The notes: generated by a model from the letters alone, not told the origin. DNA of 64,000 bases from Planctomycetaceae bacterium (GCA_028284145.1 JANQSH010000010.1:1-64000), one strand, 5' to 3'; numbered from the stretch's first letter, positions 9,635 to 18,877 are shown. Made by a program: numbers and translations.

Positions 9635-10327
9635 TCAAGCGGCCCGACGTCTGGTTTTGCCTGGCTCAGCATCAACCAGGCGGAACAGGTTCGACTTGCC
9701 TTCTTTTCCCGCCAGTTCGATTGCGCCTGCCACGCGTAAACAATACGCCATTTTCTGTGCCAGCCAGCGCGGGATTTCTTTCTCCCTCGCGATGTGTGCA
9801 GTCGTGAATTCTGTCGGCAACTCTGCAGGCAGAAATCGGGACAAATCCTCTGCGGTCGCGAGCATCATCCGATCTTCGATGGATCGCAAACGTTTGTCGA
9901 TGACCTTGTAATCTTTCTGCCGTCGTCGCCTCGGTTTGACCGTGAGACGTTCTTCCTCCTGTTCAGTCAGGAGAATTTCGATTTTCAAATTCGGATGCGG
10001 AAAAATCTCCACGAAGTGCACGAAGTCGAGAAAAAAGTCGGCGAACGTTTTGCGCGTCGGACTGTATCGTGAACGGACGACCGGCCCGTTTTCCTGATCA
10101 CGCCGCAGCAGGTATTTTCGCGATGCCAACGGTTTGACCACCAGCACTTCATTCTTGCGGATCAGCTTTTTGATCTTCCCCCGAATAGCAGCCAGGGAAC
10201 TTTGCTGGATTTCGACGTAAACGTCATCGACCACTGCATCAATCCGGTAGCCATCAACCGAAACCTCTGCCGCATCATCGCTGGGGGCATAGAGATTCTT
10301 GAGTTGCCGATGGAGTGACGATTCCAC
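9635..10327 (-). CDS. PD-(D/E)XK-like nuclease-fold protein, hypothetical
   Basis: A 230-residue protein with the pattern YRIDAVVDDVYVEIQQSS (Asp30, Glu39-Ile-Gln41), which fits the D...ExQ/K core of the PD-(D/E)XK nuclease fold. The following IRGKIKKLIRKNEVLVV resembles the helix and strand that complete that fold. Residues 120-165 are strongly basic (KPRRRRQKDYKVIDKRL), and the C-terminal third looks like a winged helix (ARWLAQKMAYCLRVAGAIELAG type). Family assignment is inferred from motif and not proven. It is convergent with the ExeA-like gene (18-bp gap) and divergent from the sulfatase; no methyltransferase or restriction partner is nearby. Confidence 0.75.
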   Translation of the reverse strand: MESSLHRQLKNLYAPSDDAAEVSVDGYRIDAVVDDVYVEIQQSSLAAIRGKIKKLIRKNEVLVVKPLASRKYLLRRDQENGPVVRSRYSPTRKTFADFFLDFVHFVEIFPHPNLKIEILLTEQEEERLTVKPRRRRQKDYKVIDKRLRSIEDRMMLATAEDLSRFLPAELPTEFTTAHIAREKEIPRWLAQKMAYCLRVAGAIELAGKEGKSNLFRLVDAEPGKTRRRAA

Positions 10328-10532
10328 GATGGTCCCTGAATTCGTGTTCTCTCTTGCAAGGCCGGGATGGTAGACGGCGACTCAATTCGGGTCCAGTCGA
10401 ATTCCTGCGACTGCGATTTTGTCCATTGGGAATTGTAGTCACAGTCTTCGTCGCAAATTGAAACATGTACCAGTAAACTATTGTCAACACAGGAAACCCT
10501 GAAACGACAACACAAACCAACGGATCGACGAA

Positions 10533-12086
10533 ATGCACAAACTGACAAACCACACCCGGGATCTCGCAATGACATTTTTCGGTTTCGGCCTGCTGGCAGT
10601 TTTGGTGGGCAATTCCGCAGTCGCAGCGAAGCCGAATGTCATCCTGGTCATGGCAGACGATCTGGGAATCGGCGACATCTCTCCAACAAATCCCGATTGC
10701 AAAATCAAGACGCCGCATCTGCAACAGATGGCAGACGAAGGTCTCACCTTTTGGGATGCCCACACATCAAGTTCAGTCTGTACGCCGACACGTTACGGCC
10801 TTTTGACCGGTCGCTATAACTGGCGATCACGACTCGCACGGGGCGTACTCAGGGGAACCAGTTCGCATCTGATTCCGGCCGATCGTCCAACGTTGGGGCA
10901 CCTGATGCGCAAGGCAGGCTACCACACTGCGATGATTGGTAAATGGCATCTGGGTTGGGACTGGCACAGGAATGGAAAAGAGATCGATTTCACCAGGCCG
11001 GTGAAAAACGGCCCCGACATCAATGGCTTTGATCAATACTACGGACACTGTGGTTCGCTTGATATGCCGCCCTATGTCTGGGTGGATACCGGCAAGATCA
11101 CGGCTCCACCGAATCGCGTCGAAGGTGTCAACCGTAAAGAAGATCCCTACGGCTGGTATCGCAAAGGGCCGATCGGACCCGACTTCGAGATCCCAAAAGT
11201 GCTGCCTCACCTGTTCGAGAAGTCGATCGACTACGTCGAGTCGCGCTCTGAAAAAAAGAACACCAGCCAACCGTTCTTTTTGTACCTGGCTTTGCCGGCA
11301 CCACACACGCCGATTGTCCCTGTCCCCCCTTTCAGGAACGCCAGCAAAATGAACCCGTATGCCGACTTCGTCATGCAGATGGATCATCACATGGGTAAAC
11401 TTCTGGCTGCGGTTGAGAAGGCTGGTTTGGAGGAAAAGACGTTAGTCATCTTCACGAGTGACAATGGGTGCTCACCCGAAGCGAACTTTGGTGTACTGAA
11501 AGGTTATGGACACCACCCAAGTGGCAAGTACCGCGGTCATAAGGCGGATATTTATGAAGGGGGACATCGCGTGCCTTTTCTTGTTCGTTGGACCGGGACA
11601 ATCAAGGGAGGGAGGAAAACCGATGCCCTTACTTGCCTGACAGACGTTTACCCCACTTTGGAAGCGATTACACAACAGAAGCCGCAACCCATCGGTGGAG
11701 AAGATGGTTACAGTCTGCTGCCGGTTTTTGAGGGCGAAGCAACATCGAAGAGAGAGACTCTCATCAGTCATTCGGTTGGCGGCTTGTTCGCGATTCGGCA
11801 GGGACCGTGGAAACTCTGCCTCTGTAGTGGCAGCGGTGGATGGAGTGCTCCGCGTGAAGGGGATGCCAGAAAGAAAGGGCTGCCCCCCATGCAGCTTTTC
11901 AACCTGATGGGCGACCCGGGTGAGACGGAGAATCTTGTCGCCGAAGAACCCGAAAAGGTGAAGGCATTGTTGCTGCTTCTCAACAAGCAGGTCTCCAAAG
12001 GAAGGTCGACCCCTGGGAAATCATTGACGAACGACCGCGATGTGAAGTTTCTACCGGCAGGTGTAGAACTCCCCAGGCAGGATTAG
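10533..12086 (+). CDS. Exported arylsulfatase (formylglycine type)
   Basis: Family S1 sulfatase that hydrolyses sulfate esters, in planctomycetes often of algal polysaccharides. The 517 residues start with a signal peptide (hydrophobic FFGFGLLAVLVG then AVAAK). Metal-binding MADDLG follows, and the active-site motif is CTPTR (Cys83 to Arg87), where the Cys is turned into formylglycine by a maturase not in this window. Also seen are GKWHLG and TSDNG, both family signatures. An alternative start is the Met at 10569. The TAG stop (12084-12086) is made from the first bases of a family A repeat. The substrate cannot be told from sequence. Confidence 0.93.
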   Translation: MHKLTNHTRDLAMTFFGFGLLAVLVGNSAVAAKPNVILVMADDLGIGDISPTNPDCKIKTPHLQQMADEGLTFWDAHTSSSVCTPTRYGLLTGRYNWRSRLARGVLRGTSSHLIPADRPTLGHLMRKAGYHTAMIGKWHLGWDWHRNGKEIDFTRPVKNGPDINGFDQYYGHCGSLDMPPYVWVDTGKITAPPNRVEGVNRKEDPYGWYRKGPIGPDFEIPKVLPHLFEKSIDYVESRSEKKNTSQPFFLYLALPAPHTPIVPVPPFRNASKMNPYADFVMQMDHHMGKLLAAVEKAGLEEKTLVIFTSDNGCSPEANFGVLKGYGHHPSGKYRGHKADIYEGGHRVPFLVRWTGTIKGGRKTDALTCLTDVYPTLEAITQQKPQPIGGEDGYSLLPVFEGEATSKRETLISHSVGGLFAIRQGPWKLCLCSGSGGWSAPREGDARKKGLPPMQLFNLMGDPGETENLVAEEPEKVKALLLLLNKQVSKGRSTPGKSLTNDRDVKFLPAGVELPRQD

Positions 12087-12290
12087 AGCCGTTTACCTTC
12101 TGGTGTGACGTTTCTGCTTGTGGGGAACGGTTGGACCATCAAGACGAAAAGTTGGGTTTAATGAAGTTGCAGGCAGTGACAACGGAGCGGATGATGTTAA
12201 TCCGCACTCAAAACAAAGCTTTGACAAGGCACTCTGTTTGGAGGTCAAACGACGCCCCCCGTTGCGGTACAGAAGAGCATAATATGCTCT
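12084..12290 (+). repeat. Family A repeat, copy 2, interrupted by a family B repeat
   Basis: The left part (12084 to about 12127) begins TAGAGCCGTTTACCTTC; the right part (about 12234-12290) ends AGAGCATAATATGCTCT. Between them lies a whole family B copy. Joining the two parts restores a normal family A sequence. Confidence 0.85.
12131..12232 (+). repeat. Family B repeat, copy 2, nested in family A copy 2
   Basis: Begins TTGGACCATCAAGACG and ends GCTTTGACAAGGCAC. It lies within family A copy 2, in the same orientation. This is the clearest sign in the window that B is, or was, mobile. Confidence 0.85.
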
Positions 12291-12403
12291 GAATGCATTG
12301 AATCTGAATGCATTTGAAACCGTAAACGTCCCAATAAAGAAGACGCCGCCTGAAGTGTGCCCTCCAAACGGCGCCTTATCATTCGCATTACAGTCAGAAC
12401 TTC

Positions 12404-12445
12404 GGAGCAGTTTGCCTTTTCTCGTACCGTTACTGGCTCACCTTT
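12404..12445 (+). repeat. Family A repeat, copy 3 (degenerate left part)
   Basis: GGAGCAGTTTGCCTTTTCTC and TTACTGGCTCA resemble the left end of family A, but the rest is lost. It is 60 bp before family B copy 3. The remaining part of the 12087-12591 gap shows no gene. Confidence 0.5.
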
Positions 12446-12500
12446 ATTGACGAACAGAAGGTTCTCCCTTCGCAGCCACGAGAAAGCAGACTACCGAGCG

Positions 12501-12586
12501 TTCCGACAGGAAGTCAGGGTTTGACGAAGTGACAAGGAGCGGGTGATGTCAATCCGGTACCCTGAAACAAAGCCTTGACAAGGCAC
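12501..12586 (+). repeat. Family B repeat, copy 3
   Basis: Contains TCAGGGTTTGACGAAGTGAC and ends GCCTTGACAAGGCAC (perfect hairpin arms GCCTTG / CAAGGC). It is somewhat shortened in the middle and stops 5 bp short of the stop codon of the minus-strand pilin-like gene. Confidence 0.85.
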
Positions 12587-12591
12587 TACGC

Positions 12592-13086
12592 TCAGATGCG
12601 GTCTGCTTCCAGAAAACTCTTGTCAACCGGCAGTTCGGGATTGGCAGGCTGCACCTCAGCGCGATCGGCTTTTGGCGCATCCTTTTTCTTCGGCGTCAGG
12701 TGCGGTCTTTTGTGACCATCCTTCCTGGGCGGGTGATGATGCCGATGGCGTGGAGGATGATGAGGCGGATGCGCGTGATGCCGATGATCCTCATCGAGCG
12801 CCCGTTCTTCAATGTCGCACAGTTCCTTCAGCGAATCGGCAACAGGTCGCTGTGTATAAGACGATCCCACCGTCATCGCGTTGCAACTTGAGAACCCTGT
12901 GTAAGCATAGCTTTGATCCAGACTGCGGATCGCGTATGCCACTTCTTTCAATTCCTCGTTGACGGCTGAGGCTGCCATGTGCAACCCGACCGTCGTCCCG
13001 ACAACTCCTAACGTCCCGAGCAGGACCAGTTCCGACGAAAGCACGACTCCCGTCGTATCTCGCCACAATTCTTTCAACATGTTCAT
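12592..13086 (-). CDS. Small pilin-like protein with His-rich C-terminus
   Basis: A 164-residue protein. The N-terminus MNMLKELWRDTTGVVLSSEL is followed by one hydrophobic segment (LVLLGTLGVVGTTVGLHMAA); a Glu lies before the hydrophobic run, the layout of Flp-type pilins and of small planctomycete proteins I recognise only by pattern. The middle part has a conserved-looking CNAMTVGSSY. About residues 98-122 are very rich in His and Pro (HHAHPPHHPPRHRHHH), followed by a Lys-rich stretch; this could bind metal. Start chosen at 13086 because GGAGAAGA stands just before it; the frame itself is open upstream to 13230, but those extra residues are implausible. Function unknown. Confidence 0.75.
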   Translation of the reverse strand: MNMLKELWRDTTGVVLSSELVLLGTLGVVGTTVGLHMAASAVNEELKEVAYAIRSLDQSYAYTGFSSCNAMTVGSSYTQRPVADSLKELCDIEERALDEDHRHHAHPPHHPPRHRHHHPPRKDGHKRPHLTPKKKDAPKADRAEVQPANPELPVDKSFLEADRI

Positions 13087-13463
13087 TCTTCTTCTCCAGC
13101 GAAAGGGTGTGCGAGTTCCGTTTGTGATGATTATTCCGATTGTATCAAACAAACCGGCTGTAGTGAATATAGTGAATATAAACAAAATGAAAAAGATGGT
13201 TTGCAGAATGTACAGTAATTTAGTCAACATATTCTGGCGTTTCCTGCTAAATACAGTCTGAACAGAGCAGATATATCAAAGTACACCGTTATGATGAAAT
13301 GCGCGGAACATGCTCGCCCTGCGGGTGTTTCATTTCGAGAGCACCACCATGGCCCGAGAGCATCACCATGACGAAGCCTCTTCAGCCGATCATTTGCAGA
13401 TCGGGATAGTGACCGACCGTGATCGGATTCATGCCAAAACCTCAGCAAGCAGAAGGTGTCCTT
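13087..13463. other. Divergent intergenic region between pilin-like and DUF3500 genes
   Basis: No gene seen. It contains the direct repeat TAGTGAATATAGTGAATATA (about 13159-13178), AT-rich, which may be part of the promoter region of either gene. Confidence 0.4.
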
Positions 13464-14525
13464 ATGAAGGATCGGTTTCCCCAATGTCCTGATTGTCACG
13501 ATGTGATCCGTGAGGAGGCGGTCGATACGACTGTCTCACGCCGACAGTTCGTACAGGTTTTAGGGGCAACAGCTTCTCTTGCGGCTGTACCCCGTGTTCT
13601 GAGCGCGGCCGAAGAAGAGTCTCCCAAACCAGAATCACTGGTGACCAGGTTGTACAACTCTTTGAGTGAATTGCAGCAGGGTCAGATTTGTTTCGACTGG
13701 GACCACAAAGTGGCAGGAGAGACGCGGCGACAACATGTCGACAACAACTGGCAGGTAACACGTCAACGTGTTGCAAGTTCGTTCTTCACATCCGATCAGC
13801 AGGAGATGATCGAGGCGATTTTCTGGGGCCTGTACAATCCGGATTGGAAGAAAAGCATCGCCAGGCAGTTACGGGATGACGCAGGCGGTTACGGTCGACG
13901 ACAATCGATTGCCATCTTCGGAAAGCCGGGAACGGACAAATTCCAGTTTGTAATGACAGGCCGGCATTTGACCATTCGCTGCGATGGCAACTCAGCCGAG
14001 CATGTCGCATTTGGCGGCCCCATTTTTTATGGACACGCGGCACAAGGGTTCAATGAAAAGCCGCACCATCCAGGTAATGTCTTCTGGCCTCAGGCGGTGG
14101 AGGCAAACGCGCTATACAAGATGCTTGATGGCAAACAGCGTCAACAGGCATTGATACCGAAAGCGCCGCAATGGGAGGGGGATGTCGAGTTCCGTGGCAG
14201 CGCCGAAAAGATCATGGGATTGCCGATCAGCGAACTTTCTGCTGACCAGAAAGAACATGCTCAAAAAGTGTTGCAGAAACTGGTCGAACCGTACCGAACG
14301 TCCGATCAGGACGAAGCGATGAAGTGCTTAAAAGCGCAGGGCGGTTTGGACAAATGCAAAATCTCATTCTACGCTGATGAAGATGTCGGAAATGATGGGG
14401 TTTGGGACACCTGGCGTTTGGAAGGCCCAGCGTTTGTATGGCATTTCCGGGGAGACCCGCATGTCCATGTCTGGGTGAATGTTGCCAATGACCCAGGCGT
14501 GGAAATCAACACGGGCAACGGCTGA
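13464..14525 (+). CDS. DUF3500 protein with Tat signal
   Basis: A 353-residue protein with an unusual N-terminus: a CPDCHD motif (about residues 8-13), then the twin-arginine signal SRRQFVQVLGATASLAAVP near residue 25. The body (GDPHVHVWVNVANDPGVEINTG, HHPGNVFWPQA, SFFTSDQQEMIEAIFWGLYN) matches the DUF3500 family, whose role is unknown. Start taken at 13464 because AGAAGG lies 8 bases before it; ATGs at 13419 and 13431 are in frame. It is likely a folded Tat substrate placed outside the cytoplasm, consistent with tatC in the same window. Confidence 0.85.
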   Translation: MKDRFPQCPDCHDVIREEAVDTTVSRRQFVQVLGATASLAAVPRVLSAAEEESPKPESLVTRLYNSLSELQQGQICFDWDHKVAGETRRQHVDNNWQVTRQRVASSFFTSDQQEMIEAIFWGLYNPDWKKSIARQLRDDAGGYGRRQSIAIFGKPGTDKFQFVMTGRHLTIRCDGNSAEHVAFGGPIFYGHAAQGFNEKPHHPGNVFWPQAVEANALYKMLDGKQRQQALIPKAPQWEGDVEFRGSAEKIMGLPISELSADQKEHAQKVLQKLVEPYRTSDQDEAMKCLKAQGGLDKCKISFYADEDVGNDGVWDTWRLEGPAFVWHFRGDPHVHVWVNVANDPGVEINTGNG

Positions 14526-14556
14526 TCGTTCCGTGCATTCGACAATTTGACCTTCC

Positions 14557-14648
14557 TGGAGCGTATTACGCTCTTCTGTGCTTTGATGCGCGTCAAATAC
14601 AGATTCCCACGAGACAGAAACGTCACACCAGAAAATAAGCTGATCTGA
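14557..14648 (-). repeat. Family A repeat, copy 4
   Basis: Reads in reverse orientation: TGGAGCGTATTACGCTC at one end and AGAAAATAAGCTGATCTGA at the other, with CACGAGACAGAAACGTCACACC between. It lies in the 14526-14983 gap, where nothing else was recognised. Confidence 0.85.
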
Positions 14649-14983
14649 ACCTTCAGGGGCGTGCATCTGAGTCGATGTTCGCCCTGTTTTTGTTCCAGCA
14701 AGTCAGTCGAGTTTGCAAACCGATAGATTTGCAATTCGAGAAAAATGCAGCCGAAACGCGACGTGAAGTCGAGACCCGAAGTCCAATCATCTGTTACGGA
14801 TTCGTTCTGGTAATCAAGAGATAGGAGCGAGATTCTCGAAACTGCAAAAGAGTCTCAAAAAAGCCGCGAAAACCTGTTTTCGTAATGCGTCGAATCGGTT
14901 ACATTGCCTCCTGTTCCTTTCCCCCGTAGCGTTGAATTTTTCTCTCAATCTACCACAATTTTTGAAGCCTCTAAAATATAAAT

Positions 14984-15868
14984 ATGGTCAGCCAGAATTC
15001 TCTCACCGGACCGCATTTTTCATCCTCTCCCACACAAACAAGGCCGGCTCCCGTTGCGTCGCCAATTGCGCAATGTGCTATCAACGAGGTCACAACTTAC
15101 CGTTGGTCATTGATGGAAGATGTCGTGCATTATCGGGAGCAGAGTGTTGAGGGAATTGGTGTCTGGCGCCCCAAACTGGCTGAGTTTGGTGAGGAACGTG
15201 GAGTTGAGCTATTGAACGAAAGCGGTCTCAGGGTGACCAGCCTGTCGTGGGCCGGCGGCTTTACCGGGACGAATGGATTCTCTTTTGAGGAAGCGATCGA
15301 CGACGCCGCAGATGCGATTCAGACCGCCGAACAAATTCAGGCAGAATGCGTTGTGCTTGTCAGTGGATCGCGTTCCGGCCACACAGCCAACCATGCACGG
15401 CGGATTGTAGTGGAAGCGCTAAAACGCCTGGGCGATGTTGCCGGCGAAGCGGGAGTGTTTCTCGCAATACAGCCAATGCACAACATGTTTGCCAACGAAT
15501 GGACGTTTCTCACATCATTGGATGACACGCTTGACATTCTCGATCGCTGCCAGCATCCGCAATTAAAGATGGCGTTCGATGTATACAGCCTGTGGCAGGA
15601 ACCGGAACTGCTGAGCCGTATCCCTGAGTTGACGCCCCATCTGGCAACCGTGCGTATCAGCGACTGGCAGGAACCGCGATCTGATAGCGACCGCTATCTC
15701 CCCGGCGACGGCCTGATTCCCTTACAGCCGATCATGAACGCAATGGTCAATGCAGGTTACGGGGGTTGCTTCGAGATCGAAATCTGGTCGGAGCATCATT
15801 GGGCGTCCAATTATTTTCAGTTGGTCTCGGATTGTTGCGAACGCTTCCGTTCTTTACTTGACCGCTGA
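14984..15868 (+). CDS. Sugar phosphate isomerase/epimerase-like TIM-barrel protein
   Basis: A 294-residue member of the AP-endonuclease-2/xylose-isomerase-like TIM barrel family. Recognised elements are LKMAFDVYSLWQEPELL (metal-binding Asp on a beta-strand end), FLAIQPMHNMF, VRISDWQEPR and CFEIEIWSEHHWAS, where Glu, His and Asp residues would bind the divalent metal. The first 40 residues are Pro/Ser/Thr-rich and do not align; the true start might be a later codon. A second gene of the same broad family lies at 26262. Substrate unknown. Confidence 0.8.
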   Translation: MVSQNSLTGPHFSSSPTQTRPAPVASPIAQCAINEVTTYRWSLMEDVVHYREQSVEGIGVWRPKLAEFGEERGVELLNESGLRVTSLSWAGGFTGTNGFSFEEAIDDAADAIQTAEQIQAECVVLVSGSRSGHTANHARRIVVEALKRLGDVAGEAGVFLAIQPMHNMFANEWTFLTSLDDTLDILDRCQHPQLKMAFDVYSLWQEPELLSRIPELTPHLATVRISDWQEPRSDSDRYLPGDGLIPLQPIMNAMVNAGYGGCFEIEIWSEHHWASNYFQLVSDCCERFRSLLDR

Positions 15869-15888
15869 TGGTTCCCCATTCTCCTTCC

Positions 15889-15994
15889 TGGAGCGTATTC
15901 CGCTCTTCTGTGCCGCGATGTACGTTATTTGTCCTGCAAATAAATATCGCCCCCCACGATCCAGAGACGTTACACAAAAAGGTAAACTGCTCTA
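15889..15994 (-). repeat. Family A repeat, copy 5
   Basis: Reverse orientation: TGGAGCGTATTCCGCTCTTC at the hairpin end and GGTAAACTGCTCTA at the other. Near full length. Confidence 0.9.
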
Positions 15995-16089
15995 ATCATT
16001 ACCGGGGGCCATCCAATTCTGGCTGCTTCCGCCGATTTCTGCTATAGTCAACTGTATGATGGTTCGTACCGAACCTGGCGGATGGCAGC

Positions 16090-16797
16090 ATGTCTCAGAA
16101 GAACTTCACTTTGGCTTCCCTTGCAAAGCGGCTTGATCGTGACCGGCGCGAAATCGAAAAGCTGGCGGAACAGGGCAAAATTCCGGGTCGCAAAGTGGGC
16201 GGAGAATGGCAGTTCCACCCAGCCGAGGTGACGCAATGGCTGGAACAGGAGATGCGTGGCTACAACGCGGGAGCGTTGGAACATCTGGAGGATCAGATGC
16301 ATTCCAGCGAAATCGACAACGACTTTCCTGTCAGCCGCCTGATGACCGTTGACACCATTCAGGTTCCGTTGCAGGCGCGGACGAAACGATCCGTCCTCGA
16401 AAAACTGATCGAAATCTCCGGGTATACCTGGCAATTGTGGGAACCATCAACCGTTTTGCAGTCTGTGCAGGAGCGGGAGGAAATCGCCTCGACTGCTTTT
16501 GAAAATGGAGTCGCCATTCCCCACCCGCGTACTCCGCTGCCCGATGCCATCGGGACGCCCATTATTGCGTACGGTCGTACTTTTTCGGGAATTCCCTTCG
16601 GTGCACCAGCACGACAACTGACTGACATCTTTTTTCTCACGCTCTCGCGCGATGCCCAGACACATTTGCAGATACTGGCTCGACTCGGTCGCCTGATGCA
16701 ACTTCCCGAGTTTCTACCCAAACTGCGATCGGCAGATGACGCCAGGACGACTTACGATGCCATCTGTGCCGCTGATGAATTGGTTGGCCGATCCTGA
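16090..16797 (+). CDS. Fusion of an excisionase-type HTH domain and a PTS EIIA (Ntr/Fru type) domain
   Basis: Residues 1-55 (TLASLAKRLDRDRREIEKLAEQGKIPG...GEWQFHPAEVTQWL) form a helix-turn-helix of the excisionase/MerR type. Residues 85-235 match the PTS EIIA-2 domain: LTVDTIQVPL-type start, VLEKLIEISG, and the phosphorylation site ENGVAIPHPR with His145. PtsN-type EIIA proteins are phosphate-relay regulators; the HTH suggests this one also binds DNA, so its phosphorylation state could switch a promoter. The 235-residue length equals the two domains plus a short linker. No EIIB, EIIC, HPr or EI gene is near. Function of the fusion is inference. Confidence 0.88.
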   Translation: MSQKNFTLASLAKRLDRDRREIEKLAEQGKIPGRKVGGEWQFHPAEVTQWLEQEMRGYNAGALEHLEDQMHSSEIDNDFPVSRLMTVDTIQVPLQARTKRSVLEKLIEISGYTWQLWEPSTVLQSVQEREEIASTAFENGVAIPHPRTPLPDAIGTPIIAYGRTFSGIPFGAPARQLTDIFFLTLSRDAQTHLQILARLGRLMQLPEFLPKLRSADDARTTYDAICAADELVGRS

Positions 16798-16824
16798 CTC
16801 GCCCATTCCGAACGCCAGTGTGAG

Positions 16825-18261
16825 TTATGTAGAATCATGGGGGGCGGGGTGTTTCATGGGATGTTGTCCGGTTGCTTTTTGACCATTTCGCAATTCTGGT
16901 GGAAGTTCAGGAATGGGTGACTGCAAACCGGCAGGCATGTTGGCCCGCTCATCGCGAATACGCTGGATCGACGCGCCAAGTTGATTCAGTTTTTCATCCA
17001 GTCTTTCGTAGCCACGGTCGAGGTGATAGATTCGCCGTACAGCCGATTCGCCATCCGCAGCCAAGGCTGCAATTACCAGTGCTGCACTGGCCCGCAGGTC
17101 GGACGCCATCACATTGGCACTACTCAATTGCGATGGTCCACTCACAACCGCGCTGGGGCCTTCGCGCCGTATTCGAGCACCCATTCGTACCAGCTCTGCA
17201 GCGTGCATGAAGCGATCCGGAAAGACTTTATCAGTCACCACACTGATGCCTCGTGCCTGTGTGAGCAGCGCCATAAACTGTGCCTGTACATCGGTCGGTA
17301 ACGCGGGGTAGGGGAGGGCGATACAGTCCGTGGGACCGAAACCATTACTCGCGGAAACCTCAACCCTCTTCGCTGCCTGGCGGAGTTCGCCGTTCTCCAG
17401 CTGAGAGTCATGTTCGGTGTCGACCTGATCGACTGAGACACCCATGCCCGCCAGTGTTTCCCGCACGGCGGTCAGGTGATCCAGACGAACGTTTTCCAGC
17501 AAGGCTCGTCCACCAGTGATCGCGGCAGCGATGGCAAGCGTGGCTGCTTCGATTCGATCTGGAATGACCGTGTGTTCGCAGGCCTCAAGTTGCTCGACAC
17601 CATCGATCGTTAGAAAGGGCGTTCCCAATCCACGAATCTGAGCACCGCATCGATTCAGGTATTCGCCAACGTCGACCACTTCCGGTTCGCAAGCCGCCGC
17701 TTCGATGGTGGTTGTTCCCTCCGCCAATGTTGCAGCTGACATCACGTTACAGGTTCCCGTAACAGTGCTGCCAAAAGGGCCCCCCAGATAGATGGACGCT
17801 CCCCGCAGCCGTTGTGCGGATGCGATGACGTATCCCCGTTCCACACGGATTTCCGCACCGAGCGCGCGTAGACCTTTCAGATGCAGATCGATCGGCCGGT
17901 CGCCAATGTTGCATCCGCCTGGCAAAGAGACACACGCCTTCGTCCTTCGGGCCAGTAATGGTCCAAGGACACAAACGCTGGCCCGCATGCGTCGCACGAG
18001 GTCGTAATCGGCGATGCAGGGCGAATTGTCGAAGACCTCCAACTCCAACACTCCGGTTTTCGACCGTTCGACACGCATGCCGAGTGAGTTCAACAATCGG
18101 ATTTGCGTTTGCACATCGACAAGATCGGGAACATCATTCAGGCGTGTCGAACCACGAGCCATCAACGCCGCGGCCATAATGGGCAAGGCCGAGTTTTTGG
18201 CCCCGCCGACACGGACTGTTCCGCTCAGTGGCGTTCCGCCGCGAACGATAAACATCTCCAT
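16825..18261 (-). CDS. murA: UDP-N-acetylglucosamine 1-carboxyvinyltransferase
   Basis: MurA moves enolpyruvate from PEP to UDP-GlcNAc, the first committed step of peptidoglycan synthesis, in the cytoplasm. The first 430 residues cover the family: [15 protein letters not shown] near residue 19, and the catalytic loop [11 protein letters not shown] with Cys117, the fosfomycin-sensitive residue, so this enzyme is expected to be fosfomycin sensitive. The 478-residue length exceeds the usual ~420 because of a roughly 40-residue Pro/His-rich C-terminal tail. GGAAGGA before the ATG supports the start. It is in the same region as panD (upstream, same strand). Confidence 0.95.
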   Translation of the reverse strand: MEMFIVRGGTPLSGTVRVGGAKNSALPIMAAALMARGSTRLNDVPDLVDVQTQIRLLNSLGMRVERSKTGVLELEVFDNSPCIADYDLVRRMRASVCVLGPLLARRTKACVSLPGGCNIGDRPIDLHLKGLRALGAEIRVERGYVIASAQRLRGASIYLGGPFGSTVTGTCNVMSAATLAEGTTTIEAAACEPEVVDVGEYLNRCGAQIRGLGTPFLTIDGVEQLEACEHTVIPDRIEAATLAIAAAITGGRALLENVRLDHLTAVRETLAGMGVSVDQVDTEHDSQLENGELRQAAKRVEVSASNGFGPTDCIALPYPALPTDVQAQFMALLTQARGISVVTDKVFPDRFMHAAELVRMGARIRREGPSAVVSGPSQLSSANVMASDLRASAALVIAALAADGESAVRRIYHLDRGYERLDEKLNQLGASIQRIRDERANMPAGLQSPIPELPPELRNGQKATGQHPMKHPAPHDST

Positions 18262-18321
18262 TTGGGAATCCTTCCCGGCGGCGAATGAACGCGATGTCAG
18301 GTTTCAGAGACTCGCATCGTT

Positions 18322-18726
18322 TCAATCCGGACAATCGGACAGAGTCTGGTGCGAATGAGTGGACAACGTGGTCGCATCGTCAGTCGGGCGATTCTCGTCG
18401 TCGACGACAACCACTTTTGGCTCGTGCCTTTCGATCTCTTTCTCATTGTACTCGGCATAACTTGCAATGATGACGAGGTCGCCCGGATTGACCAGGTGAG
18501 CCGCTGCACCGTTGATGCAAATGACTCCCGACCCCGCTTCGGCAGGTATCGCATACGTCGTCAACCGAGAGCCATTGGTAATGTTGTAAATCTGGACCTG
18601 CTCATGATGGACGATGTCAGCGGCCCGCATGAGCTCACAATCCACCGTCACACTTCCCTCATAATCGAGGTCAGCTTCTGTTACCGTGGCCCGATGGATC
18701 TTGGACTTGAGAAGTATACGTTTCAT
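18322..18726 (-). CDS. panD: Aspartate 1-decarboxylase
   Basis: Makes beta-alanine for pantothenate and coenzyme A. The 134 residues begin [20 protein letters not shown], the family N-terminus. The self-cleavage site EGS has Gly24-Ser25, which yields the pyruvoyl group; the active-site Lys9 and Arg12-like residues are present. Start chosen at 18726; the frame is open upstream to an ATG at 18744 (six more residues) but that lies in a family B repeat. The only Shine-Dalgarno-like sequence is AAGG of the repeat's end hairpin, nine bases before the ATG. Same strand as murA, 61 bp upstream of it. Confidence 0.95.
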   Translation of the reverse strand: MKRILLKSKIHRATVTEADLDYEGSVTVDCELMRAADIVHHEQVQIYNITNGSRLTTYAIPAEAGSGVICINGAAAHLVNPGDLVIIASYAEYNEKEIERHEPKVVVVDDENRPTDDATTLSTHSHQTLSDCPD

Positions 18727-18732
18727 GGACTG

Positions 18733-18830
18733 GTGCCTTGTCAAGGCTTTGTTTCAGGGTACCGGATTGACATAACCCACTCCGTTGTCACTCCTTGCAA
18801 CTTCACTGAACCCTAACTTCCAGTCGGAAC
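18733..18830 (-). repeat. Family B repeat, copy 4, abutting panD
   Basis: Reverse orientation; its end GCCTTGACAAGGCACC reaches to within 7 bases of the panD ATG. The hairpin arm CAAGGC contains the AAGG that is the only candidate ribosome site for panD. Confidence 0.85.
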
Positions 18831-18877
18831 ACTGCACGAGTTTGATTTGAGTGTTCTCGAACGATGAAAAGTGGGGC

